DNA of 64,000 nt from Inia geoffrensis (taxonomy: Eukaryota > Chordata > Mammalia > Artiodactyla > Iniidae). Shown piece by piece: positions 41,119-53,925 of this stretch; position 1 is the stretch's first letter; each line of letters begins with the position of its first letter. A program made the translations under genes and the position numbers. The stretch lies in contig CM070899.1 of NCBI GenBank assembly GCA_036417435.1, positions 148,132,237-148,196,236 of the forward strand, read 5' to 3'. The notes beneath the pieces are model-generated. The model was given only the letters and a program-made list of their open reading frames with translations. It was not told where the DNA came from and did not search any database.

Positions 41119-44100
41119 ATGGTCATAGGAACATACATATCGATAATTACCTTAAACATGAATCGATTAAATGCTCCAACCAAAAGACACAGGCTCGCTG
41201 AATGGATACAAGAAAAAGACCCATCTATATGCTAGACAGCAAGTGACCCACTTCAGACCTAGAGACACATACAGACTGAAAGTGACGGGATGGAAAAAAA
41301 TATTCCATGCAAATGGAAATCAAAAGAAAGCTGGAGTAGCGATACGCATATCAGATAAAATAGACTTTAAAATAAAGTTACAAGAGACAAGGAAGGACAC
41401 TACATAATGATCAAGGGATCAATCTAACAAGAAGATATAACAATTATAATTATATATGCACCCAACATAGGAGCCACCTCCATACATAAGGCAACTGCTA
41501 ACAGCGATAAAAGAGAAAGTCAACACTAAGACAATAATAGTGAGGGATTTTAATACCTCACTACATGAATGGACAGATCAGCCAAACAAAATTAATAAGG
41601 AAACACAAGCTTTAAATGACACAATAGACCAGATAGATTTAATTGATATTTATAGGACATTCCATCCAAAAACAGATTACACTTTCTTCTCAAGAGCACA
41701 GGAAACATTCTCCAGGATAGATCACATCTTGGGTCACAAATTAAACCTCAGTAAATTTAAGAAAATTAAAATCATGTCAAGAATCTTTTCTGACCACAAC
41801 GCTATAAGATTAGAAATCAGTTACAGGGGAAAAAAAAAACGTAAAAAACACAAACACATGGAGGCTAAACAATACATTATTAAATAACCAAGAGATCACT
41901 GAGGAAATCAAAGAGGAATTCAAAGAATACCTGGAGACAAATGACAATGAAAACATGATGATCCAAAACCTATGGGCTGCAGCAAAGCAGTTCTCAGAGG
42001 GAAGTTTATAGCAACAGAAGCCTACCTCAAGAAACAAGAAAACTCTCAAGTGAACAATCTAGCCTTACCCCTAAAGGAACTAGAGAAAGAAGGACAAACA
42101 AAACCCAAAATTAATAGAAGGAAAGAAATCATAAAGATCAGAGCAGAAATAAATAGAAACAAAGAAAACAGTAGCAAAGATCAATAAAACTGAAAGGTGG
42201 TTCTTTGAGAAGATAAACAAAATTCATAAACCATTAGCCAGACTCATCAACAAAAAGTGGGAGAGGACTCAAATCAATAAAGTTAGAAGTGAAAAAGGAC
42301 ACGTTACAACAGACACCTCAGAAATACAAAGCATTCTAAGAAACTACTACAATCACCTCTATGCCAATAATATGGACAACCTGGAAGGAAAGGACAAATT
42401 CTTAGAAAGGTATAACCTTCCAAGACTGAAGCAGGAAGAAATAGAAAGTATGAACAGACCAATCACAAGTAATGAAATTGAAACTGTGATTTAAAATCTT
42501 CCAATAAACAAAAGTCCAGGACCAGTTGGCTTCACAGGTGAATTCTATCAAACATTTAGAGAAGAGCTAACATCCATCCTTCTCAAGCTCTTCCAAAAAA
42601 TTGCAGAGGAAAGAACACTCCCAAACTCATTCTGTGAGGCCACCATCACCCTGATACCAAAACCAAAGATACTATGAAAAAAGAAAATTACAGACCAATA
42701 TCACTGATGAATATAGATGCATGTATCCTCAACAAAATACTAGCAAACAGAATCCAAGAGCACATTTAAAGGATCATGCACCATGATCAAGTGGGATTTA
42801 TCCCAGGGATGCAAGGATCCTTCAATATATGCAAATCAATCAATGTGATACACCATATTAACAAATTGAAGAATAAAAACCCTATGATCATCTCAATAGA
42901 TGCAGAAAAAGCTTTTGACAAAATTCAACACCAATTTATGATAAAAACTCTCCAGAAAGTGGGCACAGAGGGAAACTACCTCAGCATAATAAAGGCCATA
43001 TATGACAAACCCACAACAAACATCATTCTCAATGGTGAAAAACTGAAAGCATTTCCTCTAAGATCAGGAACAAGACAAGGATGTCCACTCTCACCACTAC
43101 TATTCAGCATAGTTTTGGAAATCCTAAGCACAGCAATCAGAAAAGAAAAAGAAAGTGGATCCAAATTGGAAAAGAAGAAGTAAAACTGTCACTGTGTACA
43201 GATGACATGATACTATACATAGAGAATCCTAAAGATGCCACCAGAAAACTACTAGAACTAAACAATGAATCAGGTAAAGTTGCAAGATACAAAATAAATG
43301 CTCAGAAATCTCTTGCATTCCTATACACTAATGATGATAAATATGAAAGAGAAATTAAGGAAACCCTCCCATTTGCCATTGCAACAAAAAGAATAAGATA
43401 CCTAGGAATAAACCTACCTTGGGAGACAAAAGAATTGTATGCAGAAAAGTATAAGACACTGATGAAAGAAATTAAAGGTTACACAAAGAGCTGGAGAGAT
43501 ATACCATGTTCTTGGATTGGAAGAATCAATATTGTGAAAATGACTATACTACCCTAAGCAATCTACAGATTCAATGCATTCCCTATCAAATTACCCAATG
43601 CATTTTTTACAGAACTAGAACAAAAAATCTTAAAATTTGTATTTTCCCCATCTTGAGGGAAAAAATCAGAGTTGGAGGATCAGACTCCCTGACTTCAAAC
43701 TATACTACAAAGCTGCAATAATCAAGACGATGTGGTACTGGCACAAAAACAGAAATATAGATCAGTGGAAGAGGATAGAAAGCCCAGAAATAAACCCATG
43801 CACCTATGGTCAACTAATCTGTGACAAAGGAGGCAAGACTATACAATGGAGAAAAGACAGTCTCTTCAATAAGTGATGCTGGGAAAACTGGATAGCTACA
43901 TGTAAAAGAATGAAATTAGAACACTCCCTAACACCATACACAAAAATAAACTCAAGATGGATTAGAGACTTAAATGTAAGACCAGACACTATAAAACTCT
44001 TAGAGGAAAACATAGGAAGAACACTCTCTGACATAAGTCACAGAAAGATCTTTTTTGATCCACCTCCTAGAGTAATGGAAATAAAAACAAAAATAAACAA

Positions 44101-44904
44101 ATGGGACCTAATGAAACTTAAAAGCTTTTTCAAAGCAAAGGAAACTACAGACAAGATGAAAAGACAACCCTCAGAATGGGAGAAAATATTTGCAAATGAA
44201 TCAACAGACAAAGAATTAATCTCCTATATATATATATATATATAAACAGCTCATGTAGCTCAATATTGAAAAAACAAACCACCCATTCCAAAAATGGGCA
44301 GAAGACCTAAATAGACATGTATCCAAAGAAGACAAACAGATGGCCAAGAAACACATGAAAAGCTGCTCAACATCACTAATTATCAGAGAAATGCAAATCA
44401 AAACTACAATGAGGTAACACCTCACACCAGTTAGAATGGGCATCTTCAGAAAATGTACAAGCATCAAATGCTGGAGAGGGTGTGGAGAAAAGGGAAACCC
44501 TCTTGCACTGTTCGTGGGAATGTAAATTGATACAGCCACTATGGAGAACAGTATGGAGCTTCCTTAAAAAACTAAAAATAGAATTATCATATGGCCCAGC
44601 AATCCCACTACTGGGCGTATACCCTGAGAAAACCATAATTCAAAAAGACACATGCACCCCGATGTTCGTTTCAGCACTGTTTACAATAACCAGGTCATGG
44701 AAGCAACCTAAATGCCCATCAACGGACCAATGGATAAGGAAGATGTGGTCCATATATACAATGGAATATTACTCAGCCATAAAACGGAATGAAATTGGGT
44801 CATTTGTAGAGACGTGTATGTATCTAGGGACTGTCATACAGAGTGAAGTAAGTCAGAAAGAGAAAAACAAATATCATATATTAGCTCATATATGTGGAAC
44901 CTAG
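41119..44904 (+). pseudogene. L1 ORF2 (endonuclease-reverse transcriptase), disrupted
   Basis: The start is MVIGTYISIITLNMNRLN, then APTKRHRLAEWIQ, stopped by TAG near 41234. Recognisable endonuclease parts include VRDFNTSLHEWTDQ (GDFN motif changed to RDFN) and SDHNAIRLEI (SDH motif intact). The RT domain at 42776-43557 has [32 protein letters not shown] and [13 protein letters not shown]. The catalytic FADD site reads CTDD (TGTACAGATGAC near 43195-43206), so the FA pair is lost while both aspartates remain. Thumb and C-terminal parts follow ([19 protein letters not shown]; cysteine-rich [29 protein letters not shown]), ending ILAHICGT-stop at 44902-44904. Several stops and frameshifts separate these pieces, for example TGATTTAAAATC near 42490. 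Confidence 0.92.
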
Positions 44905-45291
44905 AACAATTGTACGGATGACCCAGTTTGCAGGGAAGAAATAGAGACAAAGATATAGAGAACAAACGTATGGACACCAAGCAGGGGAAAGTGGCAGGAG
45001 ATGGTGGTGGTGGGAAGAATTGGGAAATTGGGATTGACATGTATACACTGATGTGTATAGAATGCATAACTAATAGGAGCCTGGTGCATAAAAAAATAAA
45101 ATTCCAAAAAAGTTAAAAATAATTTTTTTAAAAGAAGAAAAAAGTTTAAAAAAAATTAATTAAATTAAAAATGATACTGGTACTAAGTCAATTTAAATTA
45201 AACTGTTTATATGAAGATCCTGCTCCATAAAATAAGTTATTGAAATAAATAGAAATTAAAAGTTACATCTGTGGATAGTATATATGCGTAG

Positions 45292-45320
45292 CTATATGTC
45301 TATCTATCTATCTATTTTGG
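45292..45320. repeat. (TCTA)n microsatellite
   Basis: Short run of TCTA repeats (GTCTATCTATCTATCTATT). Confidence 0.9.
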
Positions 45321-45349
45321 TTCTTACTTTTAAATATTTCCATCATTTG

Positions 45350-45480
45350 AACCACAAATCTCAGCCTTTTTTTGAACTATCTGTGACATATGATGTTGTG
45401 CAAATTTAAGGCATACATGTTAATTTGACACATTTATATATTGTAATGTGATTGAAAAACCTCCTTTCTTTCCTACCTAA
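45350..45480 (-). mobile_element. Old L1M 3'UTR fragment
   Basis: GTTGTGCAAATTTAAGGCATACATG, then GACACATTTATATATTGTAATGTGATTG is a common antisense piece of old L1 3' ends. Confidence 0.55.
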
Positions 45481-47082
45481 CCACTTAAAGTCACCTACCT
45501 GACCTCAAACTTCACCTTCACTGTACCTTTGGTTCAGTTATGATCTGCTCCTCCAATAGTCGTTTAAGCATCTCCCTCGAGCTGTATTCTGCTGTGTTCT
45601 GCTATTAGGTTTTTAATTCCTAATATGTCCATATTAGGCATTCTGTGTCTGTAGATGGGGAAGTGTTTGTGGAAATGAGACTACAACGTGAATCACAGCT
45701 ATACAAGTCATTCGAACACAGTCCCTATGGAAATGAGTTCCTGACATTGTACTTTACAACTGCTGTTTCCTTTCAATTCCCTGTCATTGTTCCAGGCAAC
45801 CACCGCAGATTCTTCTAGCTACAGATCACGTAATTTAGAGTAGGTACCTCACAAGATACAGCGAGTTTTACGAAGCTCTTTATAATATCAAAGGACTTTC
45901 ATAAATCTCCAATTGAGTTAGCATGAATGGGGGAAAAAAAAAAAGAAAGAAAACATTCCTCCCTTCAGGATAAAGGGATCTCAACAGAGAGACATAGATT
46001 CACAAGGATGTGTATAAACCCCAGAAAGCTTCCATTTTCCTTCCATTTACTCTAAACCCTCTGGGGAAGAATGGGAAGGAAATGTAATAAGAAGAGTTTA
46101 GGGCTGCAAACTTTCACCACTCCCACTGCCTCTACATGCCAAAGATAGGGCCCATCTTTGTGAGAACCTCCAGATTTGGGAAAGCTGAATGATTTTTCTT
46201 TGGGCCCAACAAGGTACAGAACTTCAGTCCCTGGGACCAGCAGGGGGAAGGCAGCATCATGGACCATGACCCATTCTACTGCCAGTGGCTGGTCACTTTG
46301 GGGCTACCTCATCAAAAGGGACTGGGCTGTCCAGCGGAAACTAAACATTCAGGAGAGTGAAACTCTCTGTCAAAACAAAAACAAACAAAACCAAAATATG
46401 CACTCACCCATCCATCTAAAATATAGAGCTAAAATTAAACATATATTTACATTTTAAAGATAATATTAATGCTGAAATTCAAACTGTTGGTTCTTTGTTA
46501 AGTTCCATCAGCTTATAGATGTCAACAATTTGGGGAGAGAGGATGATAACCAAAGAAGTTCTAGATACAAAATGAATTTCCCGGGGATGGGAGAGAGTGC
46601 GGTGGTTCTAAATCCTAGTAAAAGGAGATTTGCTCAGTGACCTCCATGGGGACACCAATTGGCTTTGGTCATTGACCAGCTGTTTCCTTACCCTTCAATT
46701 CCTTAAATGTGCTCGTGGCCTCAAACTAGCATTCACTGTCTGCACCTCCAGCACTATTATTTGTATGTCTTTTGTGAGCCATTATGAGTCAAAACCGTTC
46801 ACCAGAACATAAAATCATGTCAGAAAGAGAAAACTGTGGAGGAGTTAAAAAATGAATACTTTTTGAAATAAGGAAAGCACAGGTTGTCATGTTACATTCA
46901 TTGGCTGAGCAATAGATGGTTTTCATTCCTGGAGTGAGACTAATATATAAACATTTTTAACACTAAGAGTTCTATAACAAATAAGTGCAGAGCAGTACTT
47001 AAGGAGCTATGTCTGTAAACTGTGAGTCAGAAAATAAATGCATACATTGATTATCTTTTAACTTTTTGAAGGATCAAAACTT
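45481..47082. other. Long unassigned stretch
   Basis: About 1.6 kb, no named repeat and no credible gene. Open frames at 46052-46457 overlap on opposite strands and have no support. Confidence 0.5.
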
Positions 47083-47097
47083 TATGTCCATGTTTTA

Positions 47098-48433
47098 TTT
47101 TTTTTTAACATCTTTATTGGAGTATAATTGCTTTACAATGGCGTGTTAGTTTCTGCTTTATAACAAAGTGAATCAGTTATACATATACATGTGTTCCCAT
47201 ATCTCTTCCCTCTTGCCTCTTCCTCACTCCCACCCTCCCTATCCCACCCCCTAGGTGGTCACAAACCACCTAGCTAATCTCCCTGTGCTATGCGGCTGCT
47301 TCCCCCTAGTTATCTGTTTTACATCTGGTAGTGTATATATGTCCATGCCACTCTCTCACTTTGTCCCAGCTTACCCTTCCCCCTCCCCATATCCTCAAGT
47401 CCGTTCCCTAGTAGGTCTGTGTCTTTATTCCTGTCTTGCCCCTAGGTTCTTCATGACCTTTATTTTTTAGTTTTCTTAGATTCCACATATATGTGTTAGC
47501 ATAAGGTATTTGTCTTTCTCTTTCTGACTTACTTCACTCTGTATGACAGACTCTAGGACCATCCATGTCACTACAAATAACTCAATTTTGTTTCTTTTTA
47601 TGGCTGAGTAATGTTCCATTGTGTATATGTGCCACATCTTCTTTATCCATTCATCTGCTGATGGACACTTAGGTTGCTTCCATGTCCTGGCTATTGTAAA
47701 TAGAGCCGCAATGAACATTTTGGTACATGACTCTTTTTTTTTTTTTTTTTAAGGGGAGTTATTTCCTTCTGCCTCATTTATTTATTTGTTTATTTTGCTG
47801 TGTTGGGTCTTAGTTTCTGTGCGAGGGCTTTCTCTAGTTGTGGCAAGCGGGGGCCACTCTTCATCGCTGTGCTCAGGCCTCTCACTATTGTGGCCTCTCT
47901 TGTTGCGGAGCACATGCTCCAGACGCGCAGGCTCAGTAGTTGTGGCTCACGGGCCTAGTTGCTCCGCGGCATGTGGGATCCTCCCAGACCAGGGCTCGAA
48001 CCCGTGTCCCCTGCATTAGCAGGGAGATTCTCAACCACTGCGCCACCAGGGAAGCCCCATGACTCTTTTTGAATTATGGTTTTCTCAGGGTATATGCCCA
48101 GTAGTGGGATTGCTGGGTCGTATGGTAGTTCTATTTTTAGCTTTTTAAGGAACCTCCATATTGTTCTCCATAGTGGCTGTATCATTTTACATTCCTAAGC
48201 AACTGACAAAGGATTAATCTCCAAAATTTACAGGCAGCTCATGCAGCTGCATATCAAAAAAACAAACGCAATCCAAAAATGGGCAGAAGATCTAAATAGA
48301 CATTTCTCCAAAGAAGATATACAGATTGCCAACAAACACATGAAAGAATGCTCAACATCATTAATCATTAGAGAAATGCAAATCAAAACTACAATCATCT
48401 CACACCGGTCAGAATGGCCATCATCAAAAAATC
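47098..48433 (-). mobile_element. Twin-primed (5'-inverted) L1 with nested CHR SINE
   Basis: Minus-strand L1 from the poly(T) edge through the 3'UTR and the end of ORF2 to about 48197. From about 48206 to 48433 the strand flips, and the ORF2 segment just upstream (CAGCTCATGCAGCTGCATATC, AAATGGGCAGAAGATCTAAATAG, ATGAAAGAATGCTCAACATC) appears in + orientation. About 90 bases of L1 between the halves are lost. A 15-bp target-site duplication TATGTCCAT(G/A)TTTTA lies at 47083-47097 and 48434-48448, so both halves came from one insertion. The open frame at 47476-47718 is its ORF2 C-terminus. Confidence 0.95.
47739..48057 (-). mobile_element. Long CHR-type SINE nested in L1
   Basis: Antisense CHR head (ACTGCGCCACCAGGGAAGCCCC at the right edge; B box GGGCTCGAACCCGTGTCCCC antisense). 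Its body is longer than the other copies: it continues past TTGTTGCGGAGCAC through AGGGCTTTCTCTAGTTGTGG and a TTATTTATTTATTTG tract, about 320 bases in all. A perfect 13-bp target-site duplication CATGACTCTTTTT lies at 47726-47738 and 48058-48070. A different subfamily from the ~210-base copies. Confidence 0.94.
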
Positions 48434-48448
48434 TATGTCCATATTTTA

Positions 48449-48817
48449 AGTTGTCTTAATTTGTTTTGCTGTCAATGAGAAATCACTCCTGACCTTTCTC
48501 ATAATACAGTTCCCTTTTTGTTGCTTACTTTATACATAGTAACCAAGTTTATTTCTTCATGGTTTTGAAGCATATAAGAAAGGAAAGTCCTTTTAATATA
48601 AAACTGGAGTGGTGATACCACTTAGCATGGAAAGGTGGTACAAAAGTTAACAAAAAATCTAAGTGTTTTCAGCAAAGATGTATTGATACTTCTCTCAGAT
48701 GCTCTGATTTCTTTGCAGACAATGAGGAATTGTTCTTTTACATGTTTTTGAAAGATGATGAGTTTTACAGCAGTGAAGTTGAGTGAGACACAACCACAGT
48801 TTTTTTGGCGTCACTGT
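48449..48817. other. Unassigned noncoding sequence
   Basis: No repeat or gene recognised. Confidence 0.5.
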
Positions 48818-48912
48818 AAAGTGTTTTTGTTTTCATTGAAGTATAGTTGATTTACAATATAGTGTTAGTTTCAGATACATAACACATATATATTCAGTCA
48901 TATATATAGTTT

Positions 48913-48963
<51 letters not shown>

Positions 48964-49078
48964 TTCAGATTCTCTCCCCTATAGGTTATTACAAAATATT
49001 GTGTACAGTTCCCTGTGCTATGCAGTTAGTATGTGTTGGTTATCTATTTTATATATGGTAGTATGTATCTCTTAATTC
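48818..49078 (-). mobile_element. L1 3' end, antisense, with expanded (AT)n
   Basis: TCATTGAAGTATAGTTGATTTACAATATAGTGTTAGTTTCAG, then GGTTATTACAAAATATTGTGTACAGTTCCCTGTGCTATGCAG is the antisense L1 3'UTR. A pure (AT)n run at about 48917-48960 splits it. Confidence 0.85.
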
Positions 49079-50014
49079 TAAAATACTTTTTGTTTTTGAT
49101 CCATTGAAACTTACCTTGTACTATGTGTCCCACTGTTGGAGGGACTGTATCAAATGGTAAAGTATCTTACCTGTACCCAATTATGCTGTAGCCAAAGAGT
49201 AATGACCCATAGATATTTAATAGAATAGAATTTCAGTGAGAAAATATGGTGAGAATGGTGGGAAGCAGACATTGTATCTTTCTGGCTTTGGAAAGGGTAT
49301 CTTCTGAACACTATAATAGTGGTAGCCTCGGCAAGACCATCATCATTCATTTCTAAAGTGACAAATTGACTTGCCCTAAAACACCCTGTCTGGTCATTTG
49401 GCATTGAGTAGGTCATCATGATCCTTATTTGGATCCTTATTTGGATTAGTTATGAAGTAGTTATTAGTTAACTTCTTTAGGTCCCTTAGCCACAGAGTAT
49501 AGCCAACCTTGTAACCCAGACCCCAATTCTGTAACCACCCAGTGCATTTCCAGAGGGAAAGACTCAGCAAAGTGACTATGATTTGGCTCAGTGGTATTTC
49601 ATCAGCTATACTAGATAAATAATTCACAGCACATATCTGAAACATTAATGGAACACTCAAAGGTCCTCTCTCATACAATTGCCATTTTTTCAGTCATTGA
49701 CTATTCTCCACAATGAACCAACATCTTACACTTACATACCTTTTCCTTCAAGCCACTTATGTCAACTCATTTATCATATATGTTATCAGAACTTAAGGGT
49801 AAAGCTCTTGATGACAAGTTGGTTGGACAAGTTTCACTAAACTCTCCTCTCTCTCCCTCTTTCATTCTCTTTCCCCTCCCCATCTCTGTTCTCATTCTTT
49901 TCTCACTACCCCCTCCCACTCTCACCCTCTTTTATTCTATATTTCTATTTTCATGAAGAATTTGGACCACATCCTCACACCATCATGGATTAACTTGTTC
50001 AATCACAAGTGGGA
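49079..50014. other. Unassigned noncoding sequence
   Basis: No repeat or gene recognised. A CT-rich patch lies at about 49845-49940. Confidence 0.5.
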
Positions 50015-50021
50015 TGATGGC

Positions 50022-50918
50022 CAAGAGGTCACATGAAAAGATGCTCAACATCGCTAATTACTAGAGAAATTCAAATCAAAACTACAGTGAGGTATCACCT
50101 CACACCATTTAGAAGGACCATGATCAAAAAAATCTACAGACAGTAAATGCTGGAGAGGGTGTGGAGAAAAGGGAACCCTCCTACACTGTTGGTGGGAATG
50201 TAAATTGGTACAGCCACTATGGAGAACAGTATGGAGAATCCTTGAAAAACTAAAAATAGAGCTACCATATGATATAGCAATGCCACTCCTGGGCATATAT
50301 CCAGAGAAAACCTAATTCAAAAGGATACATGCACCCCAATGTTCACTGAAGCACTATTTACAATAGCCAGGACATGGAAGCAACCTAAATGTCCATCAAC
50401 AGAGGAATGGATAAAGATGATGTGGTACATATATACCATGGAATATTACTCAGCCATGAAAAAGAATGAAATAATGCCATTTGCAGCAACATGGATGGAC
50501 CTAGAGATTGTCATACTGAGTGAAGTAAGTCAGTTGGAGAAAGACAAATATCATGATATAGCTTATATGTGGAATCTAAAAAATGGTACAAATGAACCTA
50601 TTTACAAAACAGAAACTGAGTCACAGATGTAGAAAACAAACTTATGGTTACCAAGGGGGAAAAGGGAGGATACATTGGGAGATTGGGATTGACATATACA
50701 CACTACTATATATAAAATATAACTAATAAGAACCTACTGTATAGCACAGGGAACTCTATTTGGTGCTCTATAATGACCTATATGGGAATGGAGTCTAGAA
50801 GAGAGTAGATATATGTATATGTATGGCTGATCCAATTTGCTGTACAGTGGAAACTAACACAACATTGTCAAACAACTATACTTCAATTAAAAATTAATTT
50901 AAAAATCATTAAGTAAAA
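50022..50918 (+). mobile_element. 5'-truncated L1 (ORF2 C-terminus and 3'UTR)
   Basis: ACATGAAAAGATGCTCAACATCGC (ORF2), TGCTGGAGAGGGTGTGGAG, then the decayed C-terminus ([31 protein letters not shown]) to about 50632. The 3'UTR is of the non-G-rich type (CTATATATAAAATATAACTAATAAGAACC, GCTGTACAGTGGAAACTAACAC), with a TTAAAAATTAATTT tail. A short AAGTGGGA direct repeat (50007-50014, 50921-50928) may be the target-site duplication. Confidence 0.88.
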
Positions 50919-50928
50919 AGAAGTGGGA

Positions 50929-51175
50929 CATTTCTTTCCATAGTTTTTTGAGTGAAAATGGCATTGGGCTTTTTCTAGACCTCTAAACCACATGATAGAG
51001 TTTATTACTTTGATTTTGGCTGAATTACAGTTTCATTCCAGTTCTTCCTCAGGTAAAGTAGGTTTTCTACATCAATATTTGTTGAATGAATTGAGTCATT
51101 CAACTCATTTGGGATACAGAAGCCCTTGGTCTTGTCTAATTATCATACATCTTCTATGCCATGCATAACTTTAAA
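50929..51175. other. Unassigned noncoding sequence
   Basis: No repeat or gene recognised. Confidence 0.5.
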
Positions 51176-51179
51176 ATAC

Positions 51180-51345
51180 TGAGAAAATTAACTACCCAAG
51201 GTCTCTCTTTTCCCAGCTGTAAAACAGGAATGATAATATCACCCTATAGATTTACTTGTTTCTTTATTTTTTAAATGAAATGAGAGCAAATGCAAAACAC
51301 TTGACACACAGTAGGTGATTAACAATGTTATTGATTTTTTTTTTC
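51180..51345 (-). mobile_element. MIR SINE fragment
   Basis: AAATTAACTACCCAAGGTCTCTC, CCAGCTGTAAAACAGGAATGATAATATCACCC and AACACTTGACACACAGTAGGTGATTAACAATGTTATTG match antisense MIR. Confidence 0.75.
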
Positions 51346-52420
51346 CTTTACCAATAGTGCCTAGTGCTGTTTTCTGTACACTTGAAATGCTCCATTACTG
51401 GAGTTAACTCAAAACAAGACGAAAAAAAAAAAAACAAGGGAAATAATAAATTATGCCCTTCCTCTTACAAGTGTTGAATCAGTGACAGACTCTGTGATGA
51501 TGTGAAGAACTTGGCAAATAGGAAACACCGGGGAACCACACTAATTGTTTTGGGTGATGATGGTGAGATATTCATAGTGGAAATAATTTGTATGTCTTTA
51601 GATATTTATGAGTTGTCTAATAGGCTGCTGGTACCTCCTCAGTGGGATACAGCATTCACACAGCTTTGCTCCCAAAGGTCAAAGAGGAGCAGCATGGTGT
51701 GAACAACACGTCCAAATACTCCCCTGGGAATTCAGACTTACTCCTTCTCTTCTGTAAAAGCCAAGATGCAGCAGGGCTGCATTACATTACGAAGAGGCAT
51801 TTGGTAGGGCTCAGCTTTTTCAGGAGCGAGATAGGTGATAAGTAGGCTGCGGAGAACATGTTGGATGAGCCTGAGTGTCTAGAATTTAAAGAGCGTTCTA
51901 TTGCTTCTCAGTGGGCGGCTGCCTCTTGAGGTCTGGCATTCACCCAAGTCCTGAGCATTACCTCAGCACTTAAAGAGAAAACAAGTGAAAAGAAAATCCA
52001 CAGAGTTGCGTTCTAAGCAGCATCAACATCAAGGAATGCCACGGGCTAAGTTTTATTCACCCTGTTAGCATGCAGAATTATTTTGCACTACAGAAAGCTG
52101 CCTTTCCCAACCAAGCAAACAAACAAACACACCAAAAAAACGGAACTAATTAAGATCATCATATCTCAATAAATATACAAATGAAAAATCAAAACAAATT
52201 CTATTTATCACATGGTAAAGTTGCAAATTGCTGTACAGGCTGGCTTGGAAGAATTGCAAAGGATAGAATCTTCTTAATGGCTTTGCCCAGAAACTGTGTT
52301 CAAAAGCTGCATTTATGGGTTTGTATTTGAGGATGAAAGATGATGAACTTGCCAAAATAAAAATATTTTCGTGCCTTATGTCCAACACCATGGAAAGGAA
52401 AGGGGAATACAAATTCAGTT
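51346..52420. other. Unassigned noncoding sequence
   Basis: About 1.1 kb, no repeat or gene recognised. An A run lies at about 51423-51434. Confidence 0.5.
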
Positions 52421-52424
52421 GAGT

Positions 52425-52562
52425 AACTGTGTCAGGTCTTGTGCTAGGAAATTTGCTTCCTTTATATCATTTCAAGAAGAAAGCTAGTAAGATACTCATT
52501 TTATAGATGAAGACAGTAAAGCTCAGAGAAGGTAAATTCCTGTTTCTCACTTGGTCTTTGAA
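52425..52562 (+). mobile_element. MIR SINE fragment
   Basis: GTGTCAGGTCTTGTGCTAGG, ACTCATTTTATAGATGAAGACAGTAAAGCTCAGAGAAGG match forward MIR. Confidence 0.7.
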
Positions 52563-53575
52563 ACCAGTATTCTTACCTCCGCTCACATGTATGACTCGAT
52601 GTTTTCTTTTGACTTTTTAATGTGTTTTTACAGGATATCAAAGCATTCAGGGGGAAATGAAATCAATTTTCAGATATTTTCTCCATACATTTTCCACATC
52701 TGGGTATTAAGGACCACCCTATCAGTGGATGCAGAGTTTGATTTCTGCATAATATTATTTCCTTTTATTTATATTTGATTTAATTTTCATATGGTGATGT
52801 CTTCTTCATGAATTTATCATCTTTGAAGAATAGAGAGAGACCAAAAGGGAGAATCATGGATACCATAATATTGCTGACAATACTGTTACCCTGCCTTACC
52901 ATATATTTTGTCCTGTGAGAGCTGAATCTATAAGCTGCAGAGAAAGCATCTCCTAATGACATTGGCAGCTTCGTTTTAGAAACTTGAACCTCTGCCACGT
53001 AGAATGCTGCCCTTAGAAGAAGGCTCTCCCTGGACACCAGGGCTATATTTGCTATTCTGGTCTCCTGGGCTAACATTAGGGTGAGGTTTTTTATCAGTAT
53101 GTGGAGTTGCCTGGAATAAGCAAGCAGCTAATGAGATGGGGACAGCCGGGTACCTATTAGGTATTCCTCACTGCCCTGGTCATGAGGGCAGTGCAACCAG
53201 CAGTCTTGCAACTAGCAGAAGGTCAACACACATGGAATTGCTTATTAACACTGACAGTAATATTAGACAACAATATAAGTAAAATGTCAAAGAGAATGGT
53301 CAAGCTAAGTGCTTGAACAAGTTAAAGAAGGAGGGCAGTTTGCTACTGTTCTCAGCAGAAGATTTCAAAGAAGAGGTGAGATGCAAGCTTTGCCTTCAAG
53401 ATGGGATAGATTGGCAAGAGTGTCAAGGACAATTTTATTGTATTCTTTTAGACTTGAGCAATTTTGTCCAAAGGACATAAGATGATGGCCTGAGTGGTAG
53501 CAGGATATATATAGCAACCCTCTCCCCTGACCAGGGACACCCACCACCAGCAGTTTATCTTCTGTATCCATTCCC
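52563..53575. other. Unassigned noncoding sequence
   Basis: About 1 kb, no repeat or gene recognised. Confidence 0.5.
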
Positions 53576-53637
53576 TTTTCTTCCTTCCTTCCTCCCTCCC
53601 TCTTCTTTCTTTTCTTTTTCTTTCTTTTTTTTTTTTT
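53576..53637. repeat. Pyrimidine microsatellite (TTCC/TTTC)n and T run
   Basis: TTTTCTTCCTTCCTTCCTCCC then TTTCTTTTTCTTTC and an 11-base T run. Confidence 0.9.
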
Positions 53638-53689
53638 GAACTTTTACCCTTTATTAGTAACTTTATATTATAAAACTGTAGGGTATAGT

Positions 53690-53925
53690 TATTTCATTTT
53701 TAAATTTTTTTATTGGCATACAGTTGCTTTACAATGTTGTGTTGGTTTCTGCTGTACAGTGAAGTGAATCAGCTATACGTATACATATATCCCCTCCTTT
53801 TTGGATTTCCTTCCCATTTAAGTTATCACAGAGCACTGAGTAGAGTTCCCTGTGCTATATAGTAGGTTCTCATTAGTTATCTATGTTATACATAGTAGTG
53901 TATGTTTGTCGATCCCAATCTCTTC
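53690..53925 (-). mobile_element. L1 3' end, antisense
   Basis: TTTTTTTATTGGCATACAGTTGCTTTACAATGTTGTGTTGG, GTGAAGTGAATCAGCTATACGTATACATATATCCCC and AGTTCCCTGTGCTATATAGTAGG are antisense L1 3'UTR of the non-G-rich type. Confidence 0.87.

Larger units (their letters stand above)
39009..45172 (+). mobile_element. Full-length but inactive L1 with target-site duplication
   Basis: A complete L1: 5'UTR from GAGCTTAGTTCAAGATGGCGG (39009), ORF1 39914-41060, ORF2 41119-44904, a short 3'UTR and an A-rich tail to about 45172. It is flanked by GATATTGGTACTAGG (38994-39008) and GATACTGGTACTAAG (45173-45187), a 15-bp target-site duplication with 2 mismatches. Minus the CHR SINE inside ORF1 its length is about 5.95 kb. 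Its 3'UTR lacks the long G-rich tract of the other young copies and so belongs to a different, older subfamily. Both ORFs carry several disabling mutations. Confidence 0.93.
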
